From contig JBAZQV010000007.1 of the NCBI GenBank assembly GCA_041645025.1, positions 1 through 32,798 on the forward strand: a stretch of DNA of 32,798 bases, in the 5' to 3' direction. The position numbers and the translations under genes were made by a program. The notes beneath the pieces are model-generated. The model had not been told where the DNA came from and made no database searches. It saw nothing but the letters and a program-made list of their open reading frames with translations. This DNA comes from GW2011-AR5 sp041645025 (GTDB lineage: Archaea > Aenigmatarchaeota > Aenigmatarchaeia > GW2011-AR5). Shown in pieces: positions 19,808-27,118 of the stretch; the stretch's first letter is position 1; every line of letters begins with the position of its first letter.

Positions 19808-19905
19808 TGATTTTGAAGTCCGCTTGGAATTACCCCTAGAGCTATCAGTTCGCCCATTTTTGACGATATAGAAAATATAATTTTATTTTCTCACGAAGAA
19901 CATTT

Positions 19906-20334
19906 TTATATAATGCCATATCGTTGTAAATTATCTACGATCTCTTTCTGTGTTTTCGGACCAAATAAATCCATTGGATAGCATGCTAATTCTTCTGCTG
20001 TATGTATTCCTGCTTTTTTAAATAAATTATATGCCCTTAGACTAAGTTCTAATTCTTCAATAGAAGTGGGACTTTTACCTCTTTCTAGACAGGAACGTGC
20101 CGATCCTTCTCGTATTTCGTCTGCATGCTGTGCCTCATAATCAATCAATCTCTGAGCTGTCATTGGCTCTTTAGGTACTTTTCTAGGCTTCGTACCAAAA
20201 TATGTTGAGAAACATGACAATACGATTTGGTCAACATATGAACGTACATCTGGCGGTAATTTAACACCTTTCATATCATGTTTATACTGGCCAATAGCCA
20301 TTTCGACTCTTTTTTGACGTGGCACCATAACCAT
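19906..20334 (-). CDS. Protein with a bacterial RNA polymerase alpha-CTD-like domain
   Basis: 142 residues. Residues 91-142, SIEELELSLRAYNLFKKAGI followed by HTAEELACYPMDLFGP and KTQKEIVDNLQRYGI, match the helix-hairpin-helix C-terminal domain of bacterial RpoA, which binds UP elements and activators. Archaeal RNA polymerases do not have this domain. Residues 1-90 are charged and unrecognised. TTTATATA at 20352 upstream puts transcription close to the ATG, so it is probably leaderless. It lies next to tRNA-Gly in the accessory region, suggesting acquisition by transfer. Confidence 0.75.
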   Translation of the reverse strand: MVMVPRQKRVEMAIGQYKHDMKGVKLPPDVRSYVDQIVLSCFSTYFGTKPRKVPKEPMTAQRLIDYEAQHADEIREGSARSCLERGKSPTSIEELELSLRAYNLFKKAGIHTAEELACYPMDLFGPKTQKEIVDNLQRYGII

Positions 20335-20360
20335 ATATATGGGATTTCCAGTATATAAAG
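20331..20360 (-). promoter_or_regulatory. Promoter and palindrome at the alpha-CTD-like gene
   Basis: On the minus strand CTTTATATAC (20351-20360) is a good archaeal TATA box, about 20-25 bases before the start codon. The perfect palindrome CCATATATATGG (20331-20342) overlaps the start codon and would be well placed for an operator. Read directly; function inferred. Confidence 0.55.
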
Positions 20361-20386
20361 ATTTTCACTACTTAAAGGTAACTAAG

Positions 20387-20523
20387 TGCGTCCGCCGGGA
20401 TTCGAACCCGGATGGTCAGCTTGGAAGGCTGAAATCCTACCGTTTTCCGAACCTTTCCTTATAATATGTTTCTTTCCATTGAGGGTTTCTTTCCCAAAGA
20501 AAGGCTCATTAGATTACAGACGC
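20387..20523 (-). tRNA. tRNA-Gly (anticodon TCC) with an intron in the D-loop
   Basis: Acceptor stem GCGTCTG/CGGACGC (one G-U), discriminator A, anticodon arm TCAGC-CTTCCAA-GCTGA, T arm CCGGG-TTCGAAT-CCCGG. The D stem ATCT/GGAT is interrupted inside the D-loop by about 66 bases; the mature D-loop would be 7 bases with GG. Removing the insert gives a normal 71-base tRNA-Gly(UCC). The intron starts with GAGCCTTTCT, which pairs with GGAAAGGTTC near its end, leaving small bulges at the junctions as in bulge-helix-bulge splice sites. CCA is not encoded. Confidence 0.92.
20443..20508 (-). other. Intron of tRNA-Gly, related to the stop-proximal hairpin element
   Basis: On the minus strand the intron opens with GAGCC, a CTTTCTTT/AAAGAAA stem with GGG loop, a mismatch and CTC, then GGAAAGAAACATATTATAAGG. 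That is the order of the hairpin elements between ribosomal genes: outer stem, pyrimidine/purine stem, purine third arm, ATATTATAA tail. Junctions are uncertain by one or two bases. D-loop introns in tRNA are rarer than anticodon-loop introns. Confidence 0.75.
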
Positions 20524-20577
20524 TTTCTTTTTATAATTGAAATATCACCTTAAAAAGACTTTGTAAAAATTACGCAG

Positions 20578-20859
20578 ATGTACTTCAAAAGAAGAAAACG
20601 GCCGCACGTTCAGGCTTTGCCTGATGTGCATGAGGGCTACAGTATGGAAATCTGGAACGGTAACCTGCGTGTTGATGCTCCTGAATTTGTAAGAACCTTC
20701 GAGGATTCTGAAGTTTGCGACGTCTATCGTGATGCCAAAAATACGTATCCTAAATGCGAGGTATTGTTGTTCGAATCTGTGACCCAATCCCGAAGAAAAC
20801 TTAACCCTGTCTCACCTGAGCAGATAAGGAGACGGGTGCGGTATTCAAGGAAAGAATAG
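20578..20859 (+). CDS. Unknown basic protein
   Basis: 93 residues, MYFKRRKRPHVQALPDVHEG at the start, strand-rich centre (SMEIWNGNLRVDAPEF, YPKCEVLLFESV) and a very basic end (RRRVRYSRKE). No family recognised. No strong ribosome-binding box precedes the ATG; TTTAAAAAG about 25 bases upstream could support a leaderless start. An overlapping minus-strand frame exists, but this one has the more protein-like composition. Confidence 0.5.
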   Translation: MYFKRRKRPHVQALPDVHEGYSMEIWNGNLRVDAPEFVRTFEDSEVCDVYRDAKNTYPKCEVLLFESVTQSRRKLNPVSPEQIRRRVRYSRKE

Positions 20860-20904
20860 GCGTTCTCATTTGTATAGAAGACGCGATGCTTTGCTTTGTT
20901 TTCG

Positions 20905-21015
20905 CTACAGTTTTATCTTGACGTTCCTGCAGACAAATTCGTGTTCCTGCTCGACGTGATACTCGAGTTCTATGCGGTTGGAGAAATTAGCGTCGCACCA
21001 GATGCAAGTTTCCAT
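20905..21015 (-). CDS. 36-residue C2H2 zinc-finger protein
   Basis: METCIWCDANFSNRIELEYH followed by VEQEHEF: Cys4 and Cys7, twelve residues, His20 and His25, that is CxxC-x12-H-x4-H with hydrophobic Phe and Leu at the classical positions. This is a complete single C2H2 finger, a class of small proteins known in archaea and their viruses. TTAGGTGGTCAT before the ATG is a strong Shine-Dalgarno site. It is transcribed away from the permease gene. Confidence 0.75.
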   Translation of the reverse strand: METCIWCDANFSNRIELEYHVEQEHEFVCRNVKIKL

Positions 21016-21022
21016 ATGACCA

Positions 21023-21035
21023 CCTAATAATTAGG
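21023..21035. promoter_or_regulatory. Palindrome upstream of the C2H2 gene
   Basis: CCTAAT-A-ATTAGG is a perfect palindrome eight bases before the zinc-finger start codon; its minus-strand end is also the Shine-Dalgarno GGTGG region. Binding of a repressor here, or of the zinc finger itself, would control its own translation or transcription. Inference only. Confidence 0.4.
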
Positions 21036-21160
21036 TTCGAAAAGTTCAAATCTATATTGTATGACAGAAAGTGTTATTTCAAGGTGACTAATCCTTTAGA
21101 CGGTGAATTATGTTTGTTTCCTTGTAGAACTATATATGAGGCCATAGCAATATGTAATTC

Positions 21161-22570
21161 ATGCGTGCTGCAAACCTGACCCTTTTTGATGTCACGAATC
21201 TTGTTGTCGGCGCGGTCGTGGGCGCGGACATTTACATCGCAGCATCGTTTGGTTCGGGTTTGCTTGGTCCTGCTTCTCTTGTGGCGTGGATAGTTGCTGG
21301 CATATTTGCTACTATAATTGCGCTTACCTTTGCCAAGTGTTCTGGCGTTGTTAAACAGGTCGGCGGACCCTATGCTTACGCGAAAAAGGCGTTTGGCCAC
21401 TTTCCCGGCTTTATCACAGGATGGTCCTTGTGGCTTGCTGAACTCGCAGCGCTGTGCGTCTTTCCACTGGCTTTTGCCATCTATCTTTCCTTTTTCATTC
21501 CGCTTGACTTTATCGGAAGGATAATTGTCATATTTTTGTTCATCGCGTTCCTTTTTGTGACGAATTATTATGGCATAAAGAAGGCTGCTCGCATTAACGA
21601 CGCGCTTACGGTTCTAAAGCTCGCACCTCTCTTTCTGCTGATTGTTGTTGGCCTGCTGTGGATATACTCAAAGCCGTCTCTTGTTTTGGGCAACCTGATG
21701 CCTTTTGCGCCGCTGGGCTTTGGCGGGTTTGGAATGGCTGTTGTCCTGATATTCTGGGCCTATGTGGGCTTTGAGCTTGCTTCGATACCGAGCTCGGATG
21801 TGAAGAATGCGGAGAAGGTCGTGCCAAAGGCTATTGTTCTCGGCATGCTTATTGTTTCTGTATTTTATCTGTTGACAAACCTGGTCATTATCAGTTCGGC
21901 AAACTATATGGACCTTGCAAGTCAAACAGCACCGCTTACCTATGTTGCTTTCCTGCTTATGGGTGGTTTGGGCGCTGTCATAATGGCTATAGGTGCGCTT
22001 GTATCAGTCTCAGGCTCCAATGAGTCGGGCCTGATAGGCAGCGTTCGTCTTGCTTACGCAATGGCAGCGGACGGTTACTTTCCAAAAAAACTGGCGGACC
22101 TTCATAACAAATATTCAACCCCGCATATATCGCTAGCGGTTCACAGTGTCATAGCGTTTATTGCCGCGTCGTTTCTTCCTGTAAGGGACCTGATAGTGTT
22201 TTCCGTGTTCTGTTTTGCTTTTTGCTATATAATGGTAGCTGCGTCGGCAATGAAGCTCAGAAAAGATAAGGCCACTAAGATACTTGGCGTTGCCAGTATC
22301 CTGATATGCATTTACCTGATATCACAGAGTGGATTTTCTGCTGTATTGGTTGGCATAGTTTTGCTGCTGGTAGGGCTGCCAATATACCAGTTCTTCTCGC
22401 CCAAGTCAGAGGTAAAGGAGGCAAAGAAATTCCTTTTCAAAGAGGAAAACGTGCTCAAGCACCGTATGGAAAAAGAGGAAGTTTTTCTCGCGCGCGCGGT
22501 GAAACATGTCAAACTGCATTTAAGGAAAAGGGAAGAGTTCTACAGGAAAGAAATGAGAAGAAGGAAGTAA
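21161..22570 (+). CDS. APC-family amino acid permease
   Basis: 469 residues, about twelve membrane segments. The N-terminal LTLFDVTNLVVGAVVGADIYIAASFGSG is the unwound first helix motif of amino acid-polyamine-organocation carriers, and GGPYAYAKKAFGHFPGFITGWSLWLAELA and IFWAYVGFELASIPSSDVKNAEKVVPKAIV are family signatures. The last 65 residues form a soluble, strongly charged helix tail (KEEVFLARAVKHVKLHLRKREEFYRKEM), which is additional. TATATA at 21130 stands about 28 bases before the ATG, so the mRNA is likely leaderless. Substrate is not predictable. Confidence 0.88.
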   Translation: MRAANLTLFDVTNLVVGAVVGADIYIAASFGSGLLGPASLVAWIVAGIFATIIALTFAKCSGVVKQVGGPYAYAKKAFGHFPGFITGWSLWLAELAALCVFPLAFAIYLSFFIPLDFIGRIIVIFLFIAFLFVTNYYGIKKAARINDALTVLKLAPLFLLIVVGLLWIYSKPSLVLGNLMPFAPLGFGGFGMAVVLIFWAYVGFELASIPSSDVKNAEKVVPKAIVLGMLIVSVFYLLTNLVIISSANYMDLASQTAPLTYVAFLLMGGLGAVIMAIGALVSVSGSNESGLIGSVRLAYAMAADGYFPKKLADLHNKYSTPHISLAVHSVIAFIAASFLPVRDLIVFSVFCFAFCYIMVAASAMKLRKDKATKILGVASILICIYLISQSGFSAVLVGIVLLLVGLPIYQFFSPKSEVKEAKKFLFKEENVLKHRMEKEEVFLARAVKHVKLHLRKREEFYRKEMRRRK

Positions 22571-22700
22571 AATGCAAGTATTTTTCTACATGGCTTTACT
22601 TCCCATCGAAACCCATACTCGTTATATAGTTACTTTTAAGTGACAAAATAATAGAAAGCTTTAAGAAGGTTTGTTTTTATAATTAAATAAGTGATTTTGA

Positions 22701-23084
22701 ATGCAAACGTATGTTGGTACTAAAGTGAAAATGGCAACAACTGAGCATGCAGGAGTTTATAGCGACCATCTGGATATTAGTCCGGAAGGTCCGCCTTTTG
22801 ACTCAGCGTTCAACGCATATTTACGAAGAAATTTTGATGCTAGTATCGATCCTGCGGGAGAAATTGGACCTGATGAATGTTGGAAACACCCGCGAAACTA
22901 CAAAGACACATCAATATCTTTCAGAGATTTGCCGTTAGATAGGGCTCTTGAAATGGCAAAAGAAATAGCATCTAGAGAAAATGTAGTTTTGTATTTACAA
23001 AGAAAATTTCCAGAAGTTGGAGGTTCTTTTGTCGAAAGGGAAATAATATGGCACCCTGACAATTGGACTCCTGTAGAAGGCTGA
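22701..23084 (+). CDS. Unknown 127-residue protein
   Basis: Begins MQTYVGTKVKMATTEHAGVY; contains YLRRNFDASIDPAGEIGPDECW, LPLDRALEMAKEIASRENVVLYLQRKF and ends with IIWHPDNWTPVEG. No family recognised. RNFDA recalls the repeat of the 6531 ORF but this is too short to prove relation. GTGATTTTG precedes the ATG, and TTTTTATAATT lies about 30 bases upstream. Codon use is A/T-rich like the unknown inserts in the ribosomal cluster. Confidence 0.6.
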   Translation: MQTYVGTKVKMATTEHAGVYSDHLDISPEGPPFDSAFNAYLRRNFDASIDPAGEIGPDECWKHPRNYKDTSISFRDLPLDRALEMAKEIASRENVVLYLQRKFPEVGGSFVEREIIWHPDNWTPVEG

Positions 23085-23189
23085 TTTAATTCACATAATT
23101 TGAAAAAGATTGTCATAACTTAAATTTTCTGCACTGTACTATTAGCTTAATCCCATCTTCGGCATTACAAATAAGCTGCGACTATTTTT

Positions 23190-24497
23190 CTACAGAACTC
23201 CGAAACTTCCCATTACAGACAGCAGCGTGAACACGCCCATTATGTCCACGACGCCTGCTATGAGCGGTATCGTGACGTTGTCAGGATTTATTTTGTACCT
23301 GAACGAAACGATAGAAATAAACAGCGAGGTAGCTATGGATATGGTTGTCAGCAGCAGGCCTGCAAGTGTTGCAATGAAGACAAGCTTTGGCAGTGCCACT
23401 CCCCCAATGCCAATGTAACTGCCTAATACAAAAACCAGGAAGCTTACTATGGGAAATACGAGCATTGCGAGAATATAGGAATTTATGATTTCTGTTTTTA
23501 TTCCGCTGTCTATGGACAGCCTTGCATCCATCTGTCCTGTATGTAGTTTTGTGGCAACGCGCGAAGACAAAATGCTTCCGATGTTTCCACCCTCTTCAAG
23601 GAACGCAGGAACAAGCGTAAGCACGATGGGTACGGCCAGTATTATATGCAGATTGAATTCCAGAAAGAGCCCGGACATGGCGCTAAGCATACCGGCGAAC
23701 AACATTACAATTATGGACTGCAAAACTATGGTGCGATAGGAGCCTTCTCTCAGGACGAGGGCATCCTGGCTGCTCTCGGCAATGAAAACCACGACAAGGT
23801 TGATGACAGCCAGTGCCATCAGCATGACGGACATTACCATTATGTAGAACACGTCAACACCCAGTATGAAGTGGGCTGCCATGGCAAGAGATGGTATTGT
23901 GAAGAAGTCGCCCAGTGCTGTTATGAGCGGCGATGTGACGTTGTCGGGATCCCATTTTCTCCGGTGGGCTGTGAATGCGATGCAAATTGTTAATGCTAAA
24001 AGTATAATGCCTGACAGGACACCGCCTATGAAGGAGATTAACACTAGCTCAAGCACGCCGGCGCTTTGCACGCCGAACATAAGCAGCAACGCCCGTGCTA
24101 TAAAGCCAAGTGCTATTGACGTGAAAATTGTCAGCGTTATTGAAGAGTAGATATTATTTCTGATGTATTTGCTTTTGAATGTAAATTTGTCTATGCGTCC
24201 CATGTGCAGTGCTGTGCTCAGTCGCGAGCCAAGTGCGCCGAATATATTGCCACGCATGGACATGGCGCCTGGTATAAGCACTATAAGGCCCGGCAGCAGA
24301 AGAAGCGTTTCATCTAACTTGCCGAGAAACAGTCCTGCAAGAACGTCTGTTATTATGCTGAGAAAAATGGCGCCGAAGCTTTGCTTAAGGCTTGACTGGC
24401 CCTTCACGTAGGAGAAAAAACTTATGAAGCCGGATTTCATCCATTCGAATACGGACTGGTCGCCGTCGAAGTCCCAATCATTTGTTGTCTCGGTCAT
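23190..24497 (-). CDS. MgtE/SLC41-type divalent cation transporter, two tandem domains
   Basis: 435 residues. Two MgtE-like membrane domains are fused: PGLIVLIPGAMSMRGNIFGALGSRLSTALHMG and WDPDNVTSPLITALGDF in the first half, PAFLEEGGNIGSILSSRVATKLHTG and INPDNVTIPLIAGVVDI in the second. The PDN-T-P-L-I and GN-GS-L-SR repeats line the cation path in the family, which usually transports magnesium. No cytoplasmic CBS or N domain is present, as in SLC41. The ATG at 24497 is chosen over the GTG at 24506. Confidence 0.88.
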   Translation of the reverse strand: MTETTNDWDFDGDQSVFEWMKSGFISFFSYVKGQSSLKQSFGAIFLSIITDVLAGLFLGKLDETLLLLPGLIVLIPGAMSMRGNIFGALGSRLSTALHMGRIDKFTFKSKYIRNNIYSSITLTIFTSIALGFIARALLLMFGVQSAGVLELVLISFIGGVLSGIILLALTICIAFTAHRRKWDPDNVTSPLITALGDFFTIPSLAMAAHFILGVDVFYIMVMSVMLMALAVINLVVVFIAESSQDALVLREGSYRTIVLQSIIVMLFAGMLSAMSGLFLEFNLHIILAVPIVLTLVPAFLEEGGNIGSILSSRVATKLHTGQMDARLSIDSGIKTEIINSYILAMLVFPIVSFLVFVLGSYIGIGGVALPKLVFIATLAGLLLTTISIATSLFISIVSFRYKINPDNVTIPLIAGVVDIMGVFTLLSVMGSFGVL

Positions 24498-24551
24498 CTT
24501 CTTCACATTTCCGTACTCATGCTTTTACTATAATTTAATATGATGTATAAA

Positions 24552-25400
24552 TTAGCCACCGAAAATATATAGTAATAATAAAAGAATAGAACCAACAAAT
24601 GAGAAGTAATTTGTAATTTTAGTCATCATATTAAAATCTTCCTCTTTTTTATTGGATACCCATCTGATTAGCAAAATTATTCCTGCTGCCATATAAATCC
24701 CTAAAATAATAATGTGCATAAATAAGCCGGATAGATACAACGAGAATAGCCCAAACGCGCCAGAAAATAAAATAACTATTACCGATGTTAGTAGTGCTCT
24801 TTTTCTGCCGAACATTATAATGTAAGAAACATCACCCCTATTTCTATCATCTTTTGCTTGGTGTATTTGCATCATCAAATAAATTGCCATCAGGAATAAT
24901 CCTGCTGAAATTGACCCAAAAATAATGTTATTGTCCAATAAACTACCCACTTTTATCGATGACGAAGACAAGAAAGTCGTGAATCCGGCAATAAAATTAA
25001 ACAATAAAGCAACAAATCCGTTAGATTTAAACCTGAATTTTGTATGAGAATATAAGATAGATAAGAAAATTATAAAGACGGTAATGAACAGGAATATTCT
25101 ATTTACAAATAAGGCTAATATCAAAGATATTATTTTAAAGAACAGACTTCCGTACAATATGGAGTTGGTTATTTTAGGGGGATTTTTCAACCCCGCAACA
25201 GGTTTATCGTCTTTGTCATAATAAGAATTAAAGAGCGTTACGCCTGCCCATAATAACAACTGACTGGCTAAGGCAACAATCACAATAAACTGAAAATTGA
25301 CCTGAGCAACTATCAAACCAAACATGAAGCCTAGAAATACATAAACCTGTAATGGCCACCTTACATGAATAAAAATTCTCTTTATCTCTTTTGCCAGCAT
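24552..25400 (-). CDS. UbiA-family prenyltransferase
   Basis: 282 residues, about eight or nine membrane helices. NSYYDKDDKP (58-67) is the first Asp-rich motif (NxxxDxxxD) and HQAKDDRNRGD (180-190) the second; both bind the prenyl diphosphate through magnesium. Family members transfer prenyl chains to aromatic or glycerol acceptors, including archaeal lipid (digeranylgeranylglyceryl phosphate) synthesis. The acceptor cannot be told from sequence alone. Base composition is clearly more A/T-rich than in the neighbouring cation transporter. Confidence 0.87.
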   Translation of the reverse strand: MLAKEIKRIFIHVRWPLQVYVFLGFMFGLIVAQVNFQFIVIVALASQLLLWAGVTLFNSYYDKDDKPVAGLKNPPKITNSILYGSLFFKIISLILALFVNRIFLFITVFIIFLSILYSHTKFRFKSNGFVALLFNFIAGFTTFLSSSSIKVGSLLDNNIIFGSISAGLFLMAIYLMMQIHQAKDDRNRGDVSYIIMFGRKRALLTSVIVILFSGAFGLFSLYLSGLFMHIIILGIYMAAGIILLIRWVSNKKEEDFNMMTKITNYFSFVGSILLLLLYIFGG

Positions 25401-25440
25401 ATTGAATATTGAATCTTATTTTTTATATTCATATTGATAG

Positions 25441-25614
25441 AGCTGGGAAGGAGAGTTGAACTCCTTTTTCCGGCTTTCTACCAACCCTTTTCTTTCGCAA
25501 AGAAAAGACCTGTTGGAAAAGAAAATATATTATTCTTTTTATTCTCTTTCCGCCAGCGCTTTCTTTTAGAAAGGGCTGCTGCAGGCCGGCGCATGGCCGT
25601 TCTGCCATCCCAGC
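25441..25614 (-). tRNA. tRNA-Cys (anticodon GCA) with a ~103-base anticodon-loop intron
   Basis: Acceptor GCTGGGA/TCCCAGC, discriminator T as expected for cysteine, D stem GCA/TGC, anticodon stem CCGGC/GCCGG, T arm AGGAG-TTCAACT-CTCCT. The anticodon loop reads CTGCAG|A with an intron at the canonical 37/38 position. CTGC of the loop pairs with GTAG before the 3' exon (one G-U), with AGC and AAA as three-base bulges, so a near-canonical bulge-helix-bulge site; one extra G is next to it. The neighbouring gene is thiI, a tRNA-modifying enzyme. Confidence 0.92.
25476..25578 (-). other. Intron of tRNA-Cys with two hairpins of the stop-proximal family
   Basis: Minus strand: first hairpin CAGC-c-CTTTCT/AGAAAG-c-GCTG followed by GCGG, the same as the copies after uL23 and uL30 including the C-C mismatch. 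Second hairpin CCAAC/GTTGG outside TCTTTTCTTT/AAAGAAAAGG. The end, AAAGAAAAGGGTTGG, resembles the end of the uL2 leader (AAGAAAAGGGATTGG). AGCCCTTTCT at the start can also pair with AGAAAAGGGTT at the end. Splice positions inferred from the bulge-helix-bulge fold. Confidence 0.78.
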
Positions 25615-25672
25615 AATAATCTAGTTTTACTATTCAGACTTTAAGTATTATTTTAATAAGGTTTAAAATTAG

Positions 25673-26782
25673 TCAGATTTTCTCGATCTCAGCTTTTTCC
25701 AACGCTTTTTTCATCAATGCCTTTATTCGCAGTTTCTTCTCGAGCTTCTTGATGTCTTTGATTTTTCCATGCGTCTCAGGATGCTTGCCTATGAGCACAG
25801 AGCAGCAGTCAGTGTAAGGTATGATGGAAGTTTTGTAAGTGCCTATCTTTTGTGCCTCATTTACAATATCCTGCTTGTGGGTGCCGATTAGCGGCGAGAA
25901 GATTGGCATTGTTACCGGCTCGTATATTACATTGAGATTTTGCAGCGTCTGGCTCGCGACCTGGGCCACGCTATCACCTGTTATGAGGCCGTAGGCATGC
26001 TCTTTTTTCGCTATTTGCTCTGCCAGCTGCATCATCAGCCTCCTATAGAGGAGCATCCTGTATTTCGGGTCGGTTTTCTTGATTATCTCCTGCTGAATTT
26101 CCTTGAAAGGTATAAAATAGATTTTTGATGTACCTTGATATTCTGAAAGGATTTTGACCAGTTTTTTTATTTTTGTGATAAACGGGTCGTAATTGTGGAA
26201 ATGGACGAACACGACGCGGCAGCCGCGGGACATCATCCTACAGGCTGCTACAGGCGAGTCTATGCCGCCTGATAAAAGACAAACAAGCTTGCCAGCTGTG
26301 CCAACAGGCAGGCCGCCTACGCCAGGGATTTTTTCGCCGTACACATAGGCTTTGTCTGTTATCTCTACGAATATTTCTATTTCCGGCGTGTGCAGGTCGA
26401 CCTTCATTTTCGTTGCTTTTAGCACGGCTTCTCCAAGAAGGGCGTTGAGCTGCATGGAAGTATGTGGAAAGGATTTGTTAGAGCGGGTGGTACTTATGCG
26501 GAATGTTTTTTTCTTTGAACTCTTAGCAACACTGATTACGGTTTTCTTCATTTTTGAAATAGTGAGCGGCGTTTCCTCGGCTACGGAAAAAGAAGAAATG
26601 CCGGCTATTTTCCTGAGCTGGTCTATTTTCCTGTCAGGCACCTTTGCGATTATCCGGCCGGGTTTCCTCTCCACTTTTTTGCCAACGACATTTTTTATGT
26701 TCTCAACGAGCTTTTTCTCAAAAAAGCGGCGGTTGCCACCCTTGATGCCTATTTCGCTATAATGTATGAGCACACATTTCAT
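25673..26782 (-). CDS. thiI: tRNA 4-thiouridine synthetase ThiI (no rhodanese domain)
   Basis: 369 residues. N-terminal ferredoxin-like/THUMP region (about 1-165) ends in KIPGVGGLPVGTAGKLVCLL; the PP-loop SGGIDS (171-176) binds ATP and activates U8 of tRNA; GDSVAQVASQTLQNL is the conserved downstream motif. The rhodanese domain of bacterial ThiI is absent, as in most archaea; C326 and C327 (YTDCCSVL) are candidates for the sulfur-handling residue. Convergent with nothing; upstream region diverges from the membrane peptide at 26934. Confidence 0.93.
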   Translation of the reverse strand: MKCVLIHYSEIGIKGGNRRFFEKKLVENIKNVVGKKVERKPGRIIAKVPDRKIDQLRKIAGISSFSVAEETPLTISKMKKTVISVAKSSKKKTFRISTTRSNKSFPHTSMQLNALLGEAVLKATKMKVDLHTPEIEIFVEITDKAYVYGEKIPGVGGLPVGTAGKLVCLLSGGIDSPVAACRMMSRGCRVVFVHFHNYDPFITKIKKLVKILSEYQGTSKIYFIPFKEIQQEIIKKTDPKYRMLLYRRLMMQLAEQIAKKEHAYGLITGDSVAQVASQTLQNLNVIYEPVTMPIFSPLIGTHKQDIVNEAQKIGTYKTSIIPYTDCCSVLIGKHPETHGKIKDIKKLEKKLRIKALMKKALEKAEIEKI

Positions 26783-26842
26783 AATTTAAATAGAGGCACT
26801 GAACATATATAACCTAGAGGGTGTGTAATTTTCCCGTAATTG

Positions 26843-26919
26843 CATCTTCTTTAATACCAGCACCTAAAAGTGCTGGTTTGTCAGAAGATGGAATCCAGAT
26901 CATGTCAAAGACATGATCT
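26843..26919 (+). ncRNA. Strongly folded leader or small RNA upstream of the 47-residue gene
   Basis: Outer stem CATCTTCT (26843-26850) with AGAAGATG (26883-26890) encloses ACCAGCAC (26856-26863) with GTGCTGGT (26870-26877), loop CTAAAA. A second hairpin AGATCATGTC-aaa-GACATGATCT (26897-26919) follows. All stems are perfect. CATATATAACC at 26803 would start transcription near 26830. The gene start is 15 bases after the last stem. Either a leader controlling the peptide or an independent RNA. Confidence 0.65.
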
Positions 26920-26933
26920 TAGATGGTGCTACT

Positions 26934-27077
26934 ATGATTGCCGCAATAATGTCGCTAATGGCTGATATTTCGCTCACGCCAGTCCAGCTCGTGTGGTCGC
27001 TATTTGCAGCGTCTGTAATTGTCATACTGTTTATTCTCTACCACATGCACCTTAAGACCAAAAAGCGGAGAAGATAG
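26934..27077 (+). CDS. 47-residue single-span membrane peptide
   Basis: MIAAIMSLMADISLTPVQLV leads into one hydrophobic segment (WSLFAASVIVILFILYHM) followed by a basic tail KTKKRRR, so the N-terminus is likely outside and the tail inside. GGTG lies 6 bases before the ATG. Its size and topology suit a small accessory subunit or regulator in the membrane. No family recognised. It is preceded by the folded leader described separately. Confidence 0.65.
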   Translation: MIAAIMSLMADISLTPVQLVWSLFAASVIVILFILYHMHLKTKKRRR

Positions 27078-27118
27078 CTAAGGCGAATAATGATGCATCT
27101 CGGTTTAATTAAAAATAA

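Noticed and set aside
20545..20787. Minus-strand ORF opposite the 20578 gene
   Set aside because: Overlaps nearly completely; the plus-strand frame has the more protein-like composition, and no start box supports the minus frame.
25434..25619. Plus-strand ORF over the tRNA-Cys gene
   Set aside because: It reads through the complement of a convincing tRNA and its intron.
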